Both the position numbers and the translations under genes were made by a program. 64,000 nucleotides of DNA from Sesamum alatum (Eukaryota > Streptophyta > Magnoliopsida > Lamiales > Pedaliaceae): assembly GCA_034509735.1 (NCBI GenBank), contig JACGWO010000004.1:18829395-18893394 (forward strand), read 5' to 3'. The notes under the pieces were generated by a model. It made no database searches, had not been told where the DNA came from, and saw nothing but the letters and a program-made list of their open reading frames with translations. Below are positions 1-11,300 of this stretch, piece after piece; position 1 is the first letter of the stretch; each line of letters begins with the position of its first letter.

Positions 1-1676
1 ACGATCCACCCACGTATCTTGCACGTCGTGCTAGCAACGAACAAGTTTATATTTTGGAGTGGATGAATCAACAACACGTTATGAATTAACGGTATTGATT
101 CATCAAGTTCTAATGTTCCAAGAACAAGAGAACAAAGAAAAATAATTTTCTTGGAGTGTGTGAGAGAGAGAGGGCGGACGAGATAGAGGGAGAGAGAGCC
201 GAGTTGTGTGTGTGTGTTGTGTGTGTTGGAATTTCATCATCCTTCAACTTGTAGGATGCTAGGGGTTTATATAGAAGAGGAGTTTAATCCTCTTTAAACT
301 CCTCTTTTAAGAACTCTAATTTGACTAGGATTTTGACCTAGTCAAAGTCCTAGTCAAAGTAGTGTTTTTGACCTAGTCAAAACAATCCTAGCCATCCATC
401 TCTCCCATTGATCTCAACCGTTGATTTAATTTAATTTAATGGAATATTTAAAACCTATTTAAATATTTCCAAGAGGCTAAAAAATAAATATAAATATTAT
501 TTAAGCCCATTAAATAAATCCCTTTGATAAATCTAATTTATCAATTTAATTCCTTATATCTAATAGAAGGAATTATTTCTCCAAGAAAAAAAATAGAGGA
601 CCCGATTAAATCCAATTTAATCATTCCTTCACTCCAATATTTAATTCCTAATTAAATATCTAAATGTGTGTGGATAGTGTGTGACTCTTTAGGTTCACCT
701 TTCAGCTAGACTTGGTCGGATTCCTAGAATCCTTCCGTTACCATGGGTGGCCATCTAGCAACGGTCCATGGCACTAGAGACTAGGTGAAATATTCAGGGA
801 TGAACATTTAGGCTCTAACAGTACACTTGTCCTTCTGTCTTCGGTCTCATCACTTAGAGTCTAGGGCACGGAAAATGCAGGTACCCATTTTGGACCTAAG
901 TGTTGGTCTGTCCTCACTAAACGCCGCAAGGGAATCCTTCCCTTCTGTTCAGTCACTGTGGCCACAGTTTTAGGGACAAGACCTAGAGTATATATGAGAC
1001 TCAACTGCCAAAACCTATTGACAGGAGACAGATCCTTTCTTGGAAACTACTGTCACTTTGCACACCGGAACTGCACTAGACATGGCTTATGACTACCAAA
1101 GAGAATTCTGGCAATCTCTCACCATACCTAAGATACAGCCCTGATGTACAGGTAAACTCAGCAATTCCTCAAGTCAAAAGGACTTGACCTGTACCGTTGG
1201 AACCGGGAATACACGTCATACCTTGCTGACCATACTCAAGGTCCTCCGTAAGACGGTTCCCGCGAGTCACCTCAGTCAGCTGCGTCCTAGCATGCTAACC
1301 CACTAACACTGCTTAGACGACCCTCGTCACCCGTCGATGAAACACGACAGCAGGTGCTTAGTGCAAGTCTCAAATGGAATCCCGGTACCCATTTTCGGGA
1401 TTCCTTGACTTGGAGATTTCCGGACTGATTCGGGAAGACTGATTCCATGGACCTACCTCCAAGCGTAGTCCCAGCCCCCGAAATTGATTCTCAGTCCGTG
1501 GGCTTTGTTTGCGTAGTGAACAGATATAGAAAACAGATATAAGTGAACGCAAACAAAGTAATGCCAAATGAAATTCACTTCTTTATTCATTAATGATTTA
1601 TCAAACACCTATAATTGTCTAGACATAGGTTACATATACCCGCCAAAGTTGGCTTACATGGTCACCTATTCTAACA
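1..1676 (-). repeat. Copia LTR (subfamily B), cut by the window edge
   Basis: This is a long terminal repeat read on the minus strand. Its start (minus-strand TGTTAGAATAGGTGACCA) is the right edge at 1676. Position 1 aligns with 61959 of a complete copy at 61640-63643, so about 320 bases lie outside the window. The right flank (1677 on) is gypsy gag, not a polypurine tract, so 1676 is the outer edge of the insertion. The piece is therefore a solo LTR or the 5' LTR of a minus-strand element whose body lies to the left. I cannot tell which from this window. Confidence 0.85.
267..274 (-). promoter_or_regulatory. Putative TATA box of LTR B
   Basis: Minus-strand CTATATAA lies inside the copia LTR, and the same motif is kept in the sister LTR near 62232-62239. 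A TATA box within the LTR is expected for retrotransposon transcription. This is a motif-level call only. Confidence 0.4.
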
Positions 1677-2890
1677 ATGAGAGGGGTATAATACTCATTC
1701 TTTGGGTCGAGGGGGTCGAAACATCCTCGAGGCTCTCCTCTACTCCTGCGAGCAATGAGCAAGTCACTTTCATTTTTCTTATCACAGTTTGCCCTCTTCA
1801 ACAGCCAAGCATCCTCAAGTTCATGTACTTCTCCACCTGAGCTAGTACTTCCCAAAGAGGTTTCTTAACTAGAGAGTCGAGGGGCCTCCTTGTAGACCTT
1901 GTGTAAGAGTGTTGACCAGTACCTCCTGGTGAGCTATTGGCACTTCCAAGACAGCTGCATTGAAATGATGAATGTACGCCCTCAGAGTCTCCTTTTCCTC
2001 CTGCTTGATCCGAAAAAGGCTGATAACCGACTTTTGGTACTTTCGACTACTACCAAACTGGTGCATGAAGAGAGTGTTGAATTCTGCAAAAGATTTTACT
2101 GATCCAGCTGGAAGATGGTCGAATCATTGTTGTGCAAAATTCATTAATGTAGTAAGGAACAGACTACACTTAATACAGTTTATATACCTGTGCAAAATGG
2201 TTGCATTTTCAAGCCTGCGAACGTGTTCAAATGGATCCGAGGTGCCATCGCAGGCAGGTAGGGTGAGAAGGTGCCCAAAAATGAGCAGGGAGCTCTTCCA
2301 CCATGATGTTCTCGCTGAAAGGGATGTTGCGTGTTGTGGGTGGGGTCTCTCTGGTCACCTACTGACGGAGTTCTACCATCTCCTCCCTCAAGGCTAGCCA
2401 AATTTCAGCCAAGGGGAAAAGGGTTTGCGTCCTTGCTGGCAGAAGCAGTGGGGAGAGACCCATCCGGCTGTTGTCCAACATCGACCTATTCATCGGTAAC
2501 ACGACTTCCTGGCACTCCTCCTAGCTCCCGCAGGGAAGAGGGACCTGCTCCGCTGGCTTGATAGCCGTGAAAAGCCGAGTGGATGGTTTCCACTATGAAC
2601 TGGCGAAGCACTCCCAAATGAGGGGGTTCATGACAGCAGGCCCAGTTGTCATATTAGCAGTTGGGCTTGGGTTGCCCCCTACTGGAGCTGGGGGTCAACA
2701 GTTGGAGTTGAGAGGTCACTTGTTGGAGCTGGCAAGTCACTAGCTGGAGTCGGGAAGTCACTAGCTGGAACTGAGGTGTTGGGGATGCCCAAAGCCTGAT
2801 CTGGAGGTGCGAGGTGGTTCTAGTTGCAATAGAGAAGGAAGTATTTTCCTTAAAAGATCCGTTATCGTATACAATACCTGAATCGACCAT
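1677..2890 (-). pseudogene. gag remnant of outer gypsy element G1 (Tat-like)
   Basis: Gag is the structural capsid protein of a Ty3/gypsy retrotransposon. On the minus strand a start codon at 2890 begins MVDSGIVYDNG, just inside the primer-binding site. Further on there is a glutamine/threonine-rich repeat stretch. About 1869-2066 encodes a piece resembling the capsid region (TLRAYIHHFNAAVLEVPIAH), and 1677-1855 encodes the region before the zinc knuckle (ELEDAWLLKRANCDKK). The same order occurs in gag of G2 at 12560-13867. Reading-frame shifts between the pieces show that it is dead. The remainder is cut off by the LTR ending at 1676. Confidence 0.75.
2686..2790 (-). repeat. Short tandem repeat within G1 gag
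   Basis: About four imperfect units of 21-24 bases built around TCACTAGCTGGAGT lie in the G1 gag. On the minus strand they encode repeated QLVTS-like segments. G2 gag has only a trace of this (TCACTAGCTGGAGG near 13746), so the array appears expanded in G1. Confidence 0.6.
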
Positions 2891-2904
2891 TTCTGATGTC
2901 AAGT

Positions 2905-2922
2905 TTCCCACAGACAGTGTCA
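2905..2922 (-). other. Primer-binding site of G1
   Basis: Minus-strand TGACACTGTCTGTGGGAA sits immediately inside the LTR edge. It matches in position, and mostly in sequence, the G2 primer-binding site at 13891-13907, where a tRNA 3' end would prime reverse transcription. Several mismatches suggest age. Confidence 0.6.
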
Positions 2923-2923
2923 A

Positions 2924-3630
2924 TGATGCATACCTGGGTTCTGAGGTACTGCAAATTTTGAAGGATCTTTATGTAAATCCTAAGATTTCAGGGGACTAAC
3001 CTACAAGGAAGCTTTAGCACTCCGATACTTAAGTCAGTAAAGTACAAGATGAAAATGAAACCTGAAATAAAGTAAGAATAATGGTACTTTGCGAAAAATA
3101 ATGAGATATGATTCGTGTGAATGATAGGATTCATGTATAGATGAGCTAAAACTAGCTGGGAAATGAGAAAAACGAGTGTGAGAGTGTATATTTATCAAAG
3201 GACAGTATGGGATATGTGTTACCAAAGCTTGACCCCTAATGACTACACAAGGGACCAATTTATAGTCGTTGATGGAGTAAAAATTGGGAGTTAGTTTCTG
3301 AATTCTGTATACAGAAAAGCTTGACTTGGCTATCTTCCAGAAGAATCTGTTTGTGATTCAGATAAGTATCGAAGGAGATATACCAGTTTGACCAAGTCAT
3401 GCCAGATTACCTATTTTTTCTGGAAAGCTGTTACTAGTGATATTATCACCTTAATTCTTGTCTCATCCCTATGAATTTGACAAAAAAAAAACTTTGAGTA
3501 TAACATGTCCTAATCTGTTGGCAAGCTACAGGATGTGTCCGTCCAGCTGTATGATGACGTTTCCGACTGGAATAAGCTTGTTTCTTGGGCATGGCAGTTT
3601 AGTGAAAACAACAAGTAAGTTTATGGGCAC
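2924..3630 (-). repeat. 5' LTR of G1, left part (split by G2)
   Basis: The segment starts TGATGCATACC, like the G2 LTR start TGATGCGTACC, and shares the following stretch about lowered 'TTAGCACTCC-ATACTTAAGTCAGTAA'. It stops at 3630, where G2 inserted, and resumes at 14694-14780. The two parts total about 794 bases, close to the 780-786 bases of the G2 LTRs. Confidence 0.75.
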
Positions 3631-4416
3631 TGATGCGTACCAGGGTCTAGCAGCACCACAAAATGTCGAGGGATCTTGTTGAAAGTCCCAATATTGTAGG
3701 GGAGACTAACATGCAGAGAGGGGTTAGCACTCGATGCTTAAGTCAGTAATGTTCGATTTAAAATAGATAAAGAACACTTGAGAAATATGAGAATAATGGT
3801 GAAAGGGATGTGATAATATGCTGAAAAAATGTAGAGAATCTCGTCTGTAAAAGATAGAATAAATGTTACTTGAGAGTTTTCAAAGTAGTGAACTTGTGAG
3901 ATGTTCAACCTGTCAAATGACTGCACAGTGTGTCCCTTTTATAGCCAGTGTTGAACCCAATTTTGGATGTGATTTGATATGTTCCATATACCGTTGGAAA
4001 TCCTGAAGAGTTAGCTTCCTAACTGAACAAACTTTGCGTGAATCGGAGTTGAATTGGTGAATATATATCTGTTTGAGTGGACCTTGCCACATCTGCCAAA
4101 TTTTTCGGGAATGTAGTTACCAGCTGAGAAACATCCGGATTCTGGCCAATCTACAATGAATCTGGATGAGATCTTTTAGCATGAGGTATATTTAGGTGTT
4201 GGCTAGCTGTGCGACGTGGAATCCGAGCTTTTCAATGACTAGAATTGTTGTACGGGCCTTTTCCGTGGGCCTGCCAGATTAGTGTTTACAACTACGCTTT
4301 ATATATGGAAGAAATCTTACTTCTGGGCCTGGTGATGTCGGCTTCCTGGGCTGCTCATCCTGGGGGAATGCTCCTAGCTCTTGGACTGGCCCGGTGGATT
4401 TTGAGGGGGCATATCA
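3631..4416 (-). repeat. 3' LTR of G2
   Basis: The minus-strand repeat starts TGATATGCCCCCTCAAAATC at 4416 and ends GGTACGCATCA at 3631. It is preceded on the minus strand by a purine tract (polypurine tract 4417-4431) and followed by the target duplication GGCAC. A TATA-like CTATAAAAGG lies at 3935-3944. Confidence 0.9.
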
Positions 4417-4431
4417 CTCCCCCTACTCTAG
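4417..4431 (-). other. Polypurine tract of G2
   Basis: Minus-strand CTAGAGTAGGGGGAG directly abuts the 3' LTR. This is the usual plus-strand primer site of LTR retrotransposons. Confidence 0.8.
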
Positions 4432-5022
4432 TAGTGCGAGACTTGCTGTCGGACTGGTGGAGTAAAAATAAGTAGTCCTATAAAGGTCAGTACAAGAGCT
4501 ATATACCTGACTGTACCAGTAGGTCATATCCTGCTGTGTTGTTTCCTCCTTGCTGTGCTGCGTGCTTCCTGCTGAGGTCACTTACGTGGCATCACGCGGA
4601 TTTGATTTGATTTTGAACTTATCTGCAGAGAAGATTTAGCAGGGTAATCATTGCTATAAAAGGAAAAGGATGAGAGTTTCTACCGCGTGTATCTGCGCAC
4701 GTGTCCTGTGATTGGGGCGTGTTTGCCAAGCGAGGAGGAGAGAGACCGAGCCCTGCGCAGATGGGACTCTTCGCCTACCAGGGTATTAAACCCTTTTCTT
4801 AGGGCAGTTTCCTTCTTCCTCATCTTGCCTTCCCCTGAGTAAGTCTTTTTCCTTTTTTCGTGCGAATTTTTCCTCTTTTTCTTTTTTCCATTACAAGAAT
4901 ATTTTCTGAAATCGATTTTTCATCCTGCAGGTTTCGAGATTCTCTTGAGCTTTCCTTGAATTCCTTGCTTTTCCCAGCTTTGAAACTAGGTACCCCCTAC
5001 TGGTCTCTCTTCTTTGGTAGTC

Positions 5023-7060
5023 ATGTCCACTGGTAGTATAGATAGGGATGCCATAGAAGATGTGTTGATTGACCAGCTAGAGCCTTCTGACGAGGGGGGT
5101 GACAATCCCACGCTTCTGACTCTGCCTCCCATCGTGGAGGAGAGAGTGATGAGGAGGGAAATAGCAAAGAAGATGGAGATAGAAAAAGGACAAAGGACCT
5201 TCTGGTTTCGACCGGGCCGCCGTTTTCCGCATCGTTAGGTCTAGGCTGATTGAATAGAGTTAGTAGGAGTCCGGGATAAGTACGGGATACCTGGTGAGTA
5301 TGTGATCTAGGCCCCTGCTTCTGACGCTCGCCCTCATCTTCCTCCAACGGGTTTTTTGTGTTTCTAACTTGCCCAGCTGGAGGCGGGCCTTCGATTCCCT
5401 ATCCCCCCCCCCCCCCCTCTTTCTTCTTCGAGGTAGCTACCTTGTTTAATATCCCTCTGAATTAACTAGTGCCAAAATCTTTCAGCCTTTTTTCTAGGTT
5501 TTATATCCTGGTAAGAAACTTAGGAGAGGTCCCTTCTGCTGCCCAATTCCATTGTTTTTTCATGCTGAAGAAAGCAGGTCCTGGTCTTTTCTACTTCACC
5601 TCCCGAGGGGGAGGTCGATTTTTGTCCACCGAGTCCTCTGTGAAGGAGTGAAAATGGGACTATTTCTTTGTCTCCTCTCCGTAGCCCTGGAGGTTTCCCC
5701 AGGGGTGGATTGTGAATCCTCCTGAACAGTTAAAATACTCAACCCGTAACAGGTCTGCTGCCTTCCAGGCCCTACTTGAACGTTCGAATGCCTCTCCTTT
5801 TGATCCTCGCAAGATTGTACACCCTCCTATCCTCCACCAGTTTGGCCTAAGCCCTAAGATGGCAAACATGGATCCTGTTACTGGTATGCAGTCTACTTTT
5901 TCTTTTTTTGTTTGTTTGCTTGTTGCGGGAACTTGATTAGAAAATAAATAAATGTAAATGCATGTCTTGGTATCTACCTGTTTGTGTGCAGGGAGAATGT
6001 TTCAGAAATTGCTGCAGGACAAGGCGGAGCCGTCTCCAGGGGCTGGGCCCTCTGCCCGGCGAAATTTGATCAGCAGCCTTTCTTCTACTCCTGCTAGTCC
6101 AGTCTCCGCTGGAGACCCCAAAGGCAAGCGCCCTGCTGACCCCATCCCTACTCCCACCAAGAAGGCTAAGGGCCAATCAGGTCCTTTGGCGCCACCTGCT
6201 CCTCGTCCGGCTACCCGGGCAGGGACTCCCCGCCCTGCTGATGAGAGGGTGGCGCGAAAGAAACTCTCCCCTACATGGACCCTGCCGGAGGACTATTCCG
6301 TGCTACTGGATGGAGCCCAGTCGGGCTGGTGAATTTACGACGGGGGTCAGGCCTCCCCAAGATAAGACATACGTTGACAACCTGTCTCGAGCTCGAGCCT
6401 TAAGCCTCTTTGCTACTTACTTCAGCAAGGTAAGTGTCTTTATCAAAAAACATGTTAAGGCATAGTGGAAATAAAGGATGATGTAACCTGTTGGGCAGCC
6501 TATTTAGCTGGCTAGAGCAGGGAGGTCCTTTATTTGAGGGCTTCCTTAAAAGGGTGGAGGAGCAGGAAGAGACCATCCGCAGGCTGAGGGAAACAATTCA
6601 GAAAAGAGATGAATCTCGTCAGGAGGACGTGGCCATCCTGTGCCATTTGAGAGAGGAAGTTTCTGCCCTGCACGTCTGCTTGGAGCAGACAATTCTGCAG
6701 GCGGAGAGGGAAAGGAAGGAGCTGATCCGCCGGTACCCTGAGATCAAGGAAGGCCGAGATTTGCTGGAGGGTATCTGGCGGAGTCGCCTGGCTAAGTATA
6801 CCAAGTCCCCAGAGTTCCAGAGCTTGTTGGTGGATAAGGCTCTGAAGTACTATTACCACGGTTTCTAGACCTGTACCCAACAATTTGGTGTAGCATTTTA
6901 TCCTCCAGCCAGTGCTGACGCTTCCTTCTTGGACCAGAATGCAGGCTTGGCTACAACACCAGACTCGGATGATGATGAGCCTATCCCGGTGCCAGAGGTC
7001 CCTGTTGCTGAAGAGGACCTTATGTCTGTGGACGTAACTGGGAAGCAGCGGAGGTTGTAG
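5023..7060 (+). pseudogene. Antisense ORF (aORF) of G2, three exon-like blocks
   Basis: It is encoded opposite to gag-pol, between pol and the 3' LTR. It starts at ATG 5023 (MSTGSIDRDAIEDVLIDQLE). Block 1 (to 5883) has a region (about 5330-5650) with AQLEAGLRFPI and GPGLFYFTSRGGGRFLS, resembling the plant 'putative gypsy type transposon' domain (Transposase_28 family). A GT-AG intron of 108 bases (5884-5991) joins DPVTG to RMFQKLLQ without losing frame. Block 2 (5992-6429) is Pro/Ala/Lys-rich with a likely basic nuclear signal (PTPTKKAKG). A second possible intron (6430-6520, GTAAGT donor, GCAG acceptor) joins FATYFSK to GGPLFEGF. Block 3 holds a coiled coil (VEEQEETIRRLRETIQKRDE) and an acidic tail. 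Stops at about 5311, 5651 and 6868, a frameshift near 6300-6340 and a 15-C run make it a relic. The function of such aORFs is unknown. Confidence 0.7.
5403..5417 (+). repeat. Run of 15 cytosines in the aORF
   Basis: A homopolymer sits in the middle of the aORF domain region, where the reading frame is lost. On the minus (element-sense) strand it is a G15 tract. Confidence 0.9.
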
Positions 7061-8032
7061 CCCCCTTGAAGTCGGAGCCCCCTGCTGCACCTGGTGAAGG
7101 AAGTGCTCCTCCTTCTACTGGTAACTGAATTTGTCCCCCCCCGCCCCCATTGGAAGAAACAATTTTAATTTTTTCTGCTGAACAATTGGTACCTCCTGCG
7201 TGAGGTTTTGCAAGTGCCCGCGTGTGGGCTTTTGAATATTTTTCTGCTTTTCGTTGGCATTTTTATGCCGTCAATTCTGCTTTTTCCCTTCTTGCTTTCT
7301 GGATATTTTTTTTGCTCTTTTGTCCAGCTTATTTCGTGCTTACTGCTATGCTTTTATTTTCCTGCATGTTAGTGTAAATGATTTGCTGGGAATGTCCCAG
7401 TTTATTTGCTAGTATGGGCTTTAGTGTGCCCAGAAAAATAAGGTGTTCACCTGCAAGTAAAAACTTGTATAGAGGAGGCATGTTAGGCCTTATAGCAAAG
7501 AATGAAATTCACTACATACTGTTTGTTGTAAGCGAGAAGGGTTTTGACATAAATGAACTTGTCAAAAAGAGATGTCTCGTATCAAAAAAATAAGCATAAG
7601 TATAAGAGTGATGTAACCTGCCTAGGAGGTTCTTAACTTAAAATAGTAGAAATACCAGTTGCAGCAAGGTAGCATGCCTGAGTGTTGGCCAAGGGTCGTT
7701 TTATGTATGATTCTTTTGCTAATAGAACAGGTCGGTCAGCAGCCTTCTGTCGCCAGCAGGGCAGGTGCTAGCCAGGCTTGGTGGCCTTTTATTGGCAGCC
7801 TTATCCAGTGGGAGTGGGGTAAAACCTGCTGCAGGAAGCGGTAAGTAAATGCTAGAACCTAGCAAGTAGGGGGATAATCCGACTAATAAGTAAGCAAATG
7901 CATGCTTATCATGTGAGAGATGTCACAACAAGAGATAACTAGGCCTTGACAAGTTTATTGAAGGTTTTCGTCTAGAAAATGAGCAAGCATGTGCCCTTTG
8001 GGGGGCAGCTTATTTAGGGCTTTTGCAGCTAG
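7061..8032 (-). other. Non-coding 3' region of G2
   Basis: I found no gene here. It is T-rich just after the aORF (7140-7380) and less biased later. Small open frames on the plus strand do not resemble known proteins. Confidence 0.5.
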
Positions 8033-8258
8033 TAGAAGTGCGCCAGCAGGGCGGCTTATTAGGGATCGAAGCCAGTAAGAGTGCGCCAGCAAGGCAGCTT
8101 ATCAGGGCTCGAAGACTGTAAGAGTGCGCCAGTAGGGCGGCTTATCAGGGCTCGAAGCTAGTAAGAGTGCGCCAGCAGGGCAGTTTATTCGGGCTCGAAG
8201 CCAGTAGAGTGCGCCAGCAGGGCGGCTTATCAGGGCTCGAAGCCAGTAAGAGTGAATA
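8033..8258 (-). repeat. 43-bp tandem repeat (about 5 copies) in the G2 3' region
   Basis: The core GTGCGCCAGCAGGGCGGCTT recurs with cores at about 8041, 8084, 8127, 8170 and 8212. Spacing is 43 bases, then 42. Copies differ at a few bases. Tandem repeats between pol and the 3' LTR are a known trait of Tat/Ogre-type elements. Confidence 0.9.
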
Positions 8259-8368
8259 ACTTGTTTGACAGAGCAGGATATAGCAAAGGAGAAAAACTTG
8301 TTTTTTTTTATTTATGCAGTAAGTGTTGTTTAAGCAGGCAGTGAAATAATGATCATAGAGTAGGGTGT

Positions 8369-9500
8369 TCAGGAGTAAAACTTCCTGAGGTTATATGCAT
8401 TCCAAGGCTGGGAGAGCTTTCTACCGTCGATATCTTGTAGCTCGTAAGCTCCAAATTTGATAATCCGGCTCACTTTGTAAGGGCCTTCCCAATTGGGAGC
8501 CAGCTCCGAATTTGATAATCGAGGCATTGAGTCGTCTCAACACGAGGTCTCCCACCTAGAATTCTCTCCTTTTCACCCTTTTGTTGTAAGCATTGATCAC
8601 CTTTTGTTTGTATCTTTCCATACGAGTTCGAGCATCCTCTCGAATTTCATCAACGAGGTCTAGGATGGGACATAGCAGGGCATCATTGCTTTTCTGTTTG
8701 AAATGTTGTATTCAGAAGGATTCCAAACCTGCTTCAACAGGAATTATTACCTCTGAGTTGTACACCAAGTTGAAAGGAGTCTCTCCTGTAGTGGATTTGG
8801 GGATGGTCCTGTAAGACTATAGCACGTTGGGCAGGGCGTCTACCCACTGCCCTCCTGCTTGTTCCAGATTGGTTTTGATGTCTTGCACCAAGATCCTGTT
8901 TGTAACCTCTACCTGCCCGTTAGCTTGGGGGTATGCTACGGAAGTGAAGCGTTGCTGGATGCCTAGGTCAGCACACTAGTCTGGAATTCTCCAGCCCTGA
9001 AACTGGCGACTATTGTCAAAAATAAGAACTCGGGGTAAGCCATACTTGCAAATAATGTTTTTCCACAGGAATTTAATCACTTCGTCCTCTGTGATTTTGG
9101 CAAGGGGTTCTGCTTCTACCCATTTGCTGAAATAGTCCATTACCACCAGCAGGAATTTGCGTTGTCCTTGTGCGATTGGGAAAGGACCTACTATATCCAT
9201 TCCCCACTGGGAGAATGGGCAAGGTACTGAGAGCGTTTTGAGGTGCTTAGCCGGCACATGGATGAGTGGGGCGTGCTTTTGGTACTGCTCACACATTCTT
9301 ACCCAGCTGATTTCATCCTTTCTGAGAGTGGGCCAGAACTATCCGGCTCTTAAAACTTTTCCTTCTAGGACCATGCCACCTATATGGGACCCACAAGCTC
9401 CTTCTTGAATTTCCCGAAGCACGGTTCTGCTCTCTTCCGCTGACAGGCATCGAAGGTAGGGTTGGGAGAAGCTGCGTTTGAAGAGGATTCCTCTCAGCAG
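8369..9500 (-). pseudogene. Integrase region of G2 pol
   Basis: Integrase inserts the cDNA into host DNA. On the minus strand the order is: an H2C2-like zinc region (GACGSHIGG ... MCEQYQKHA, one cysteine replaced by Tyr), then the catalytic core (WGMDIVGPFP, VMDYFSKWVEAEPL, GLPRVLIFDN). The third acidic region lies in AYPQANGQVEVTNRIL near 8920. The C-terminal part ends QPWNAYNLRKFYS and stops at 8369. In-frame stops are seen near 9342 (AG*FW) and 8820 (before SYRT), and the DNSRQFQ motif is followed by a frame change at 8976. It is not functional. Confidence 0.85.
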
Positions 9501-9599
9501 GTAAACCTAGCTGCCTGGCTTCTCAAGCGGGTTGCTTCATTTTCATTGGTAGGAAGGGTTCCTTCCTGTAGGTAATCGATGAGGGGTTTCCTCTAGTCT

Positions 9600-10191
9600 G
9601 TATTGATCTGCAAGATATGTGCTTTAGTATCAGGAGTAGTTTTAGCAAGGGTCCTTACTGTAATAGTATGAGTGTTGCAATCGGCCAGAGAGCTGACCAG
9701 CCGGGTAAGATAATCGGCCTTGGTGTTTTTCGTTCAGGGGATTTGATGAAGTTGGAAGCTTTGCAGCCTGCTCTTGAGGTTGTTGATTTCCTGGAGATAT
9801 CCCCTCATGCGGTCCTCTTTGACATCGTTGGTGCCGCCTAACTGATTGGTTACCAGCTGGAGTCGGAGTAGGCAACTACGTTCCTTGCTCCCGCGTCCAG
9901 TGCCATCTTGATGCTTGCTACGAGGGCTTCGTATTCGGCCTCAGTTTTTGAGGCTTTAAAGTCAAACCTCAGGGCGAATTCTAGTTCATCTCCCTCTGGG
10001 CTAGTCAGCACGACACCTGCTCCGCTGCCCGTGCAGGTGGAGGAGTCATCCACATGGAGTAGCCATGTTCCTTCCTCTTCTTCAACCGGCGTTGTTTCAG
10101 TCATGAAATCAATGAGGGCCTGGGCTTTGATAGTCGTTCTAGGTTGATAGGAGATATCATACTCGTTGAGCTCAACAGCCCATTTGATCAT
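9600..10191 (-). pseudogene. RNase H region of G2 pol
   Basis: RNase H removes the RNA strand of the cDNA hybrid. The minus strand encodes [20 protein letters not shown], then the RNase H core [20 protein letters not shown] and [20 protein letters not shown]. The frame shifts near 9850; the rest of the domain is in another frame. A related fragment is at 54140-54678. Confidence 0.85.
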
Positions 10192-10224
10192 TCTGCCAGA
10201 AGTCTCAGCTTTCCACAGTGTTGT

Positions 10225-11300
10225 TTACAAGGGGGTGTTAGTGCACACAGTTATGGAATGAGACAGAAAGTACAGGCGTAATTTTCTAGCAGTTGTTACC
10301 AGGGAAAATGCTAATATCTCTATCTCTGGGTAGCGTTGTTCAGCACCATGTAGGACCTTACTGACGTAGTATATAGGCTTCTGTACTCCGTCCTCCTCCT
10401 TGATGAGTACGGAACTTACAGCATGATGTCCTGCGCCAAGGTACAATTACAATGTCTCCCTTGGTGAGGGTTTGGTGAGCAGTGGTAGCTTGGCAAGATA
10501 CGCCTTTAGATCCAAGAAGGCTTGCTGACAAGCTTCATCCCATGCGAAGTCTTTAGCCTTCCTCAAAGCTTTGAATAAAGGAAAATTGCGCTCAGTAGAG
10601 CGGTATATGAACCTACTGAGGGCAGCGATGCGGCCAGCAAGTTTCTGTACTTCATTGAGGTTGGCAAAAGGCCTCATCTCTTGGATTGCCCATATTTTAT
10701 CTGGGTTGACCTCAATGCCCTTCTCTGTCACCATGTAGCCGAGGAATCGGCCACTTCGAACACCGAATGCGCATTTGGCTGGGTTCAACTTCATGTGATA
10801 CTTTCTGAGAATGCTGAAGGTTTTCGCAAGATCTGTGATGTGCTGATCAGCCAGCTGGCTCTTCACCAGCATGTCATCCACGTACACCTCCATATTACGT
10901 CCGAGCTGCTCTCGAAACATGCGGTCCACCAAGCGCTGGTACGTGGCACCTGCATTTTTTTAGCCCAAAGGGTATAACAATGTAACAATATGTCCCCCTG
11001 ACGTGATGAAGGTTACATGCTTCTGGTCATCGGGGTTAAGTATAATCTGGTGGTAACCCTGCGAGGCATCCATTGGACTTAACAGTTCATGACTAGAGGT
11101 GGAATCCACCAGCTGGTCTATACGAGTCAAGGGATAGAAGTCCTTAGGACATACTTTATTCACGTCACGAAAACCGATGCACGTGCGCCGTTTATTACCT
11201 GACTTGGGGACAAGCACCACATTGGACAACCACTGGGGGAATTGAATCTCCTTGATGTGCCCTGCATTAAGGAGCTTGCTTACCTCCTCCTAGATGACCT
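10225..11300 (-). pseudogene. Reverse transcriptase region of G2 pol
   Basis: The minus strand encodes the RT fingers and palm: SNVVLVPKSGNKRRTCIGFR, PMDASQGYHQIILNPDDQK and the catalytic YVDDMLVKSQ, followed by GRFLGYMVTEKGIEVNPDK and the connection region. Stops interrupt it at about 10957 (PLG*KNAGA) and 10444 (ETL*LYLG), so no full-length enzyme can be made. The motif set is that of Tat-lineage Ty3/gypsy. Confidence 0.9.

Noticed and set aside
1568..1840. 90-codon open frame on the plus strand
   Set aside because: It crosses the LTR/gag junction at 1676, and its codons are the reverse of the gag fragment. It is a shadow frame.
6530..7090. 186-codon minus-strand frame in the 3' region of G2
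   Set aside because: It is the reverse of the coiled-coil exon of the antisense ORF. Its sequence has no gag-pol similarity, while the plus-strand frame has clear heptad structure.
8033..8258. Regular repeats that might suggest a CRISPR-like array
   Set aside because: The 43-base units are directly adjacent with no unique spacers, and the context is a plant retrotransposon.
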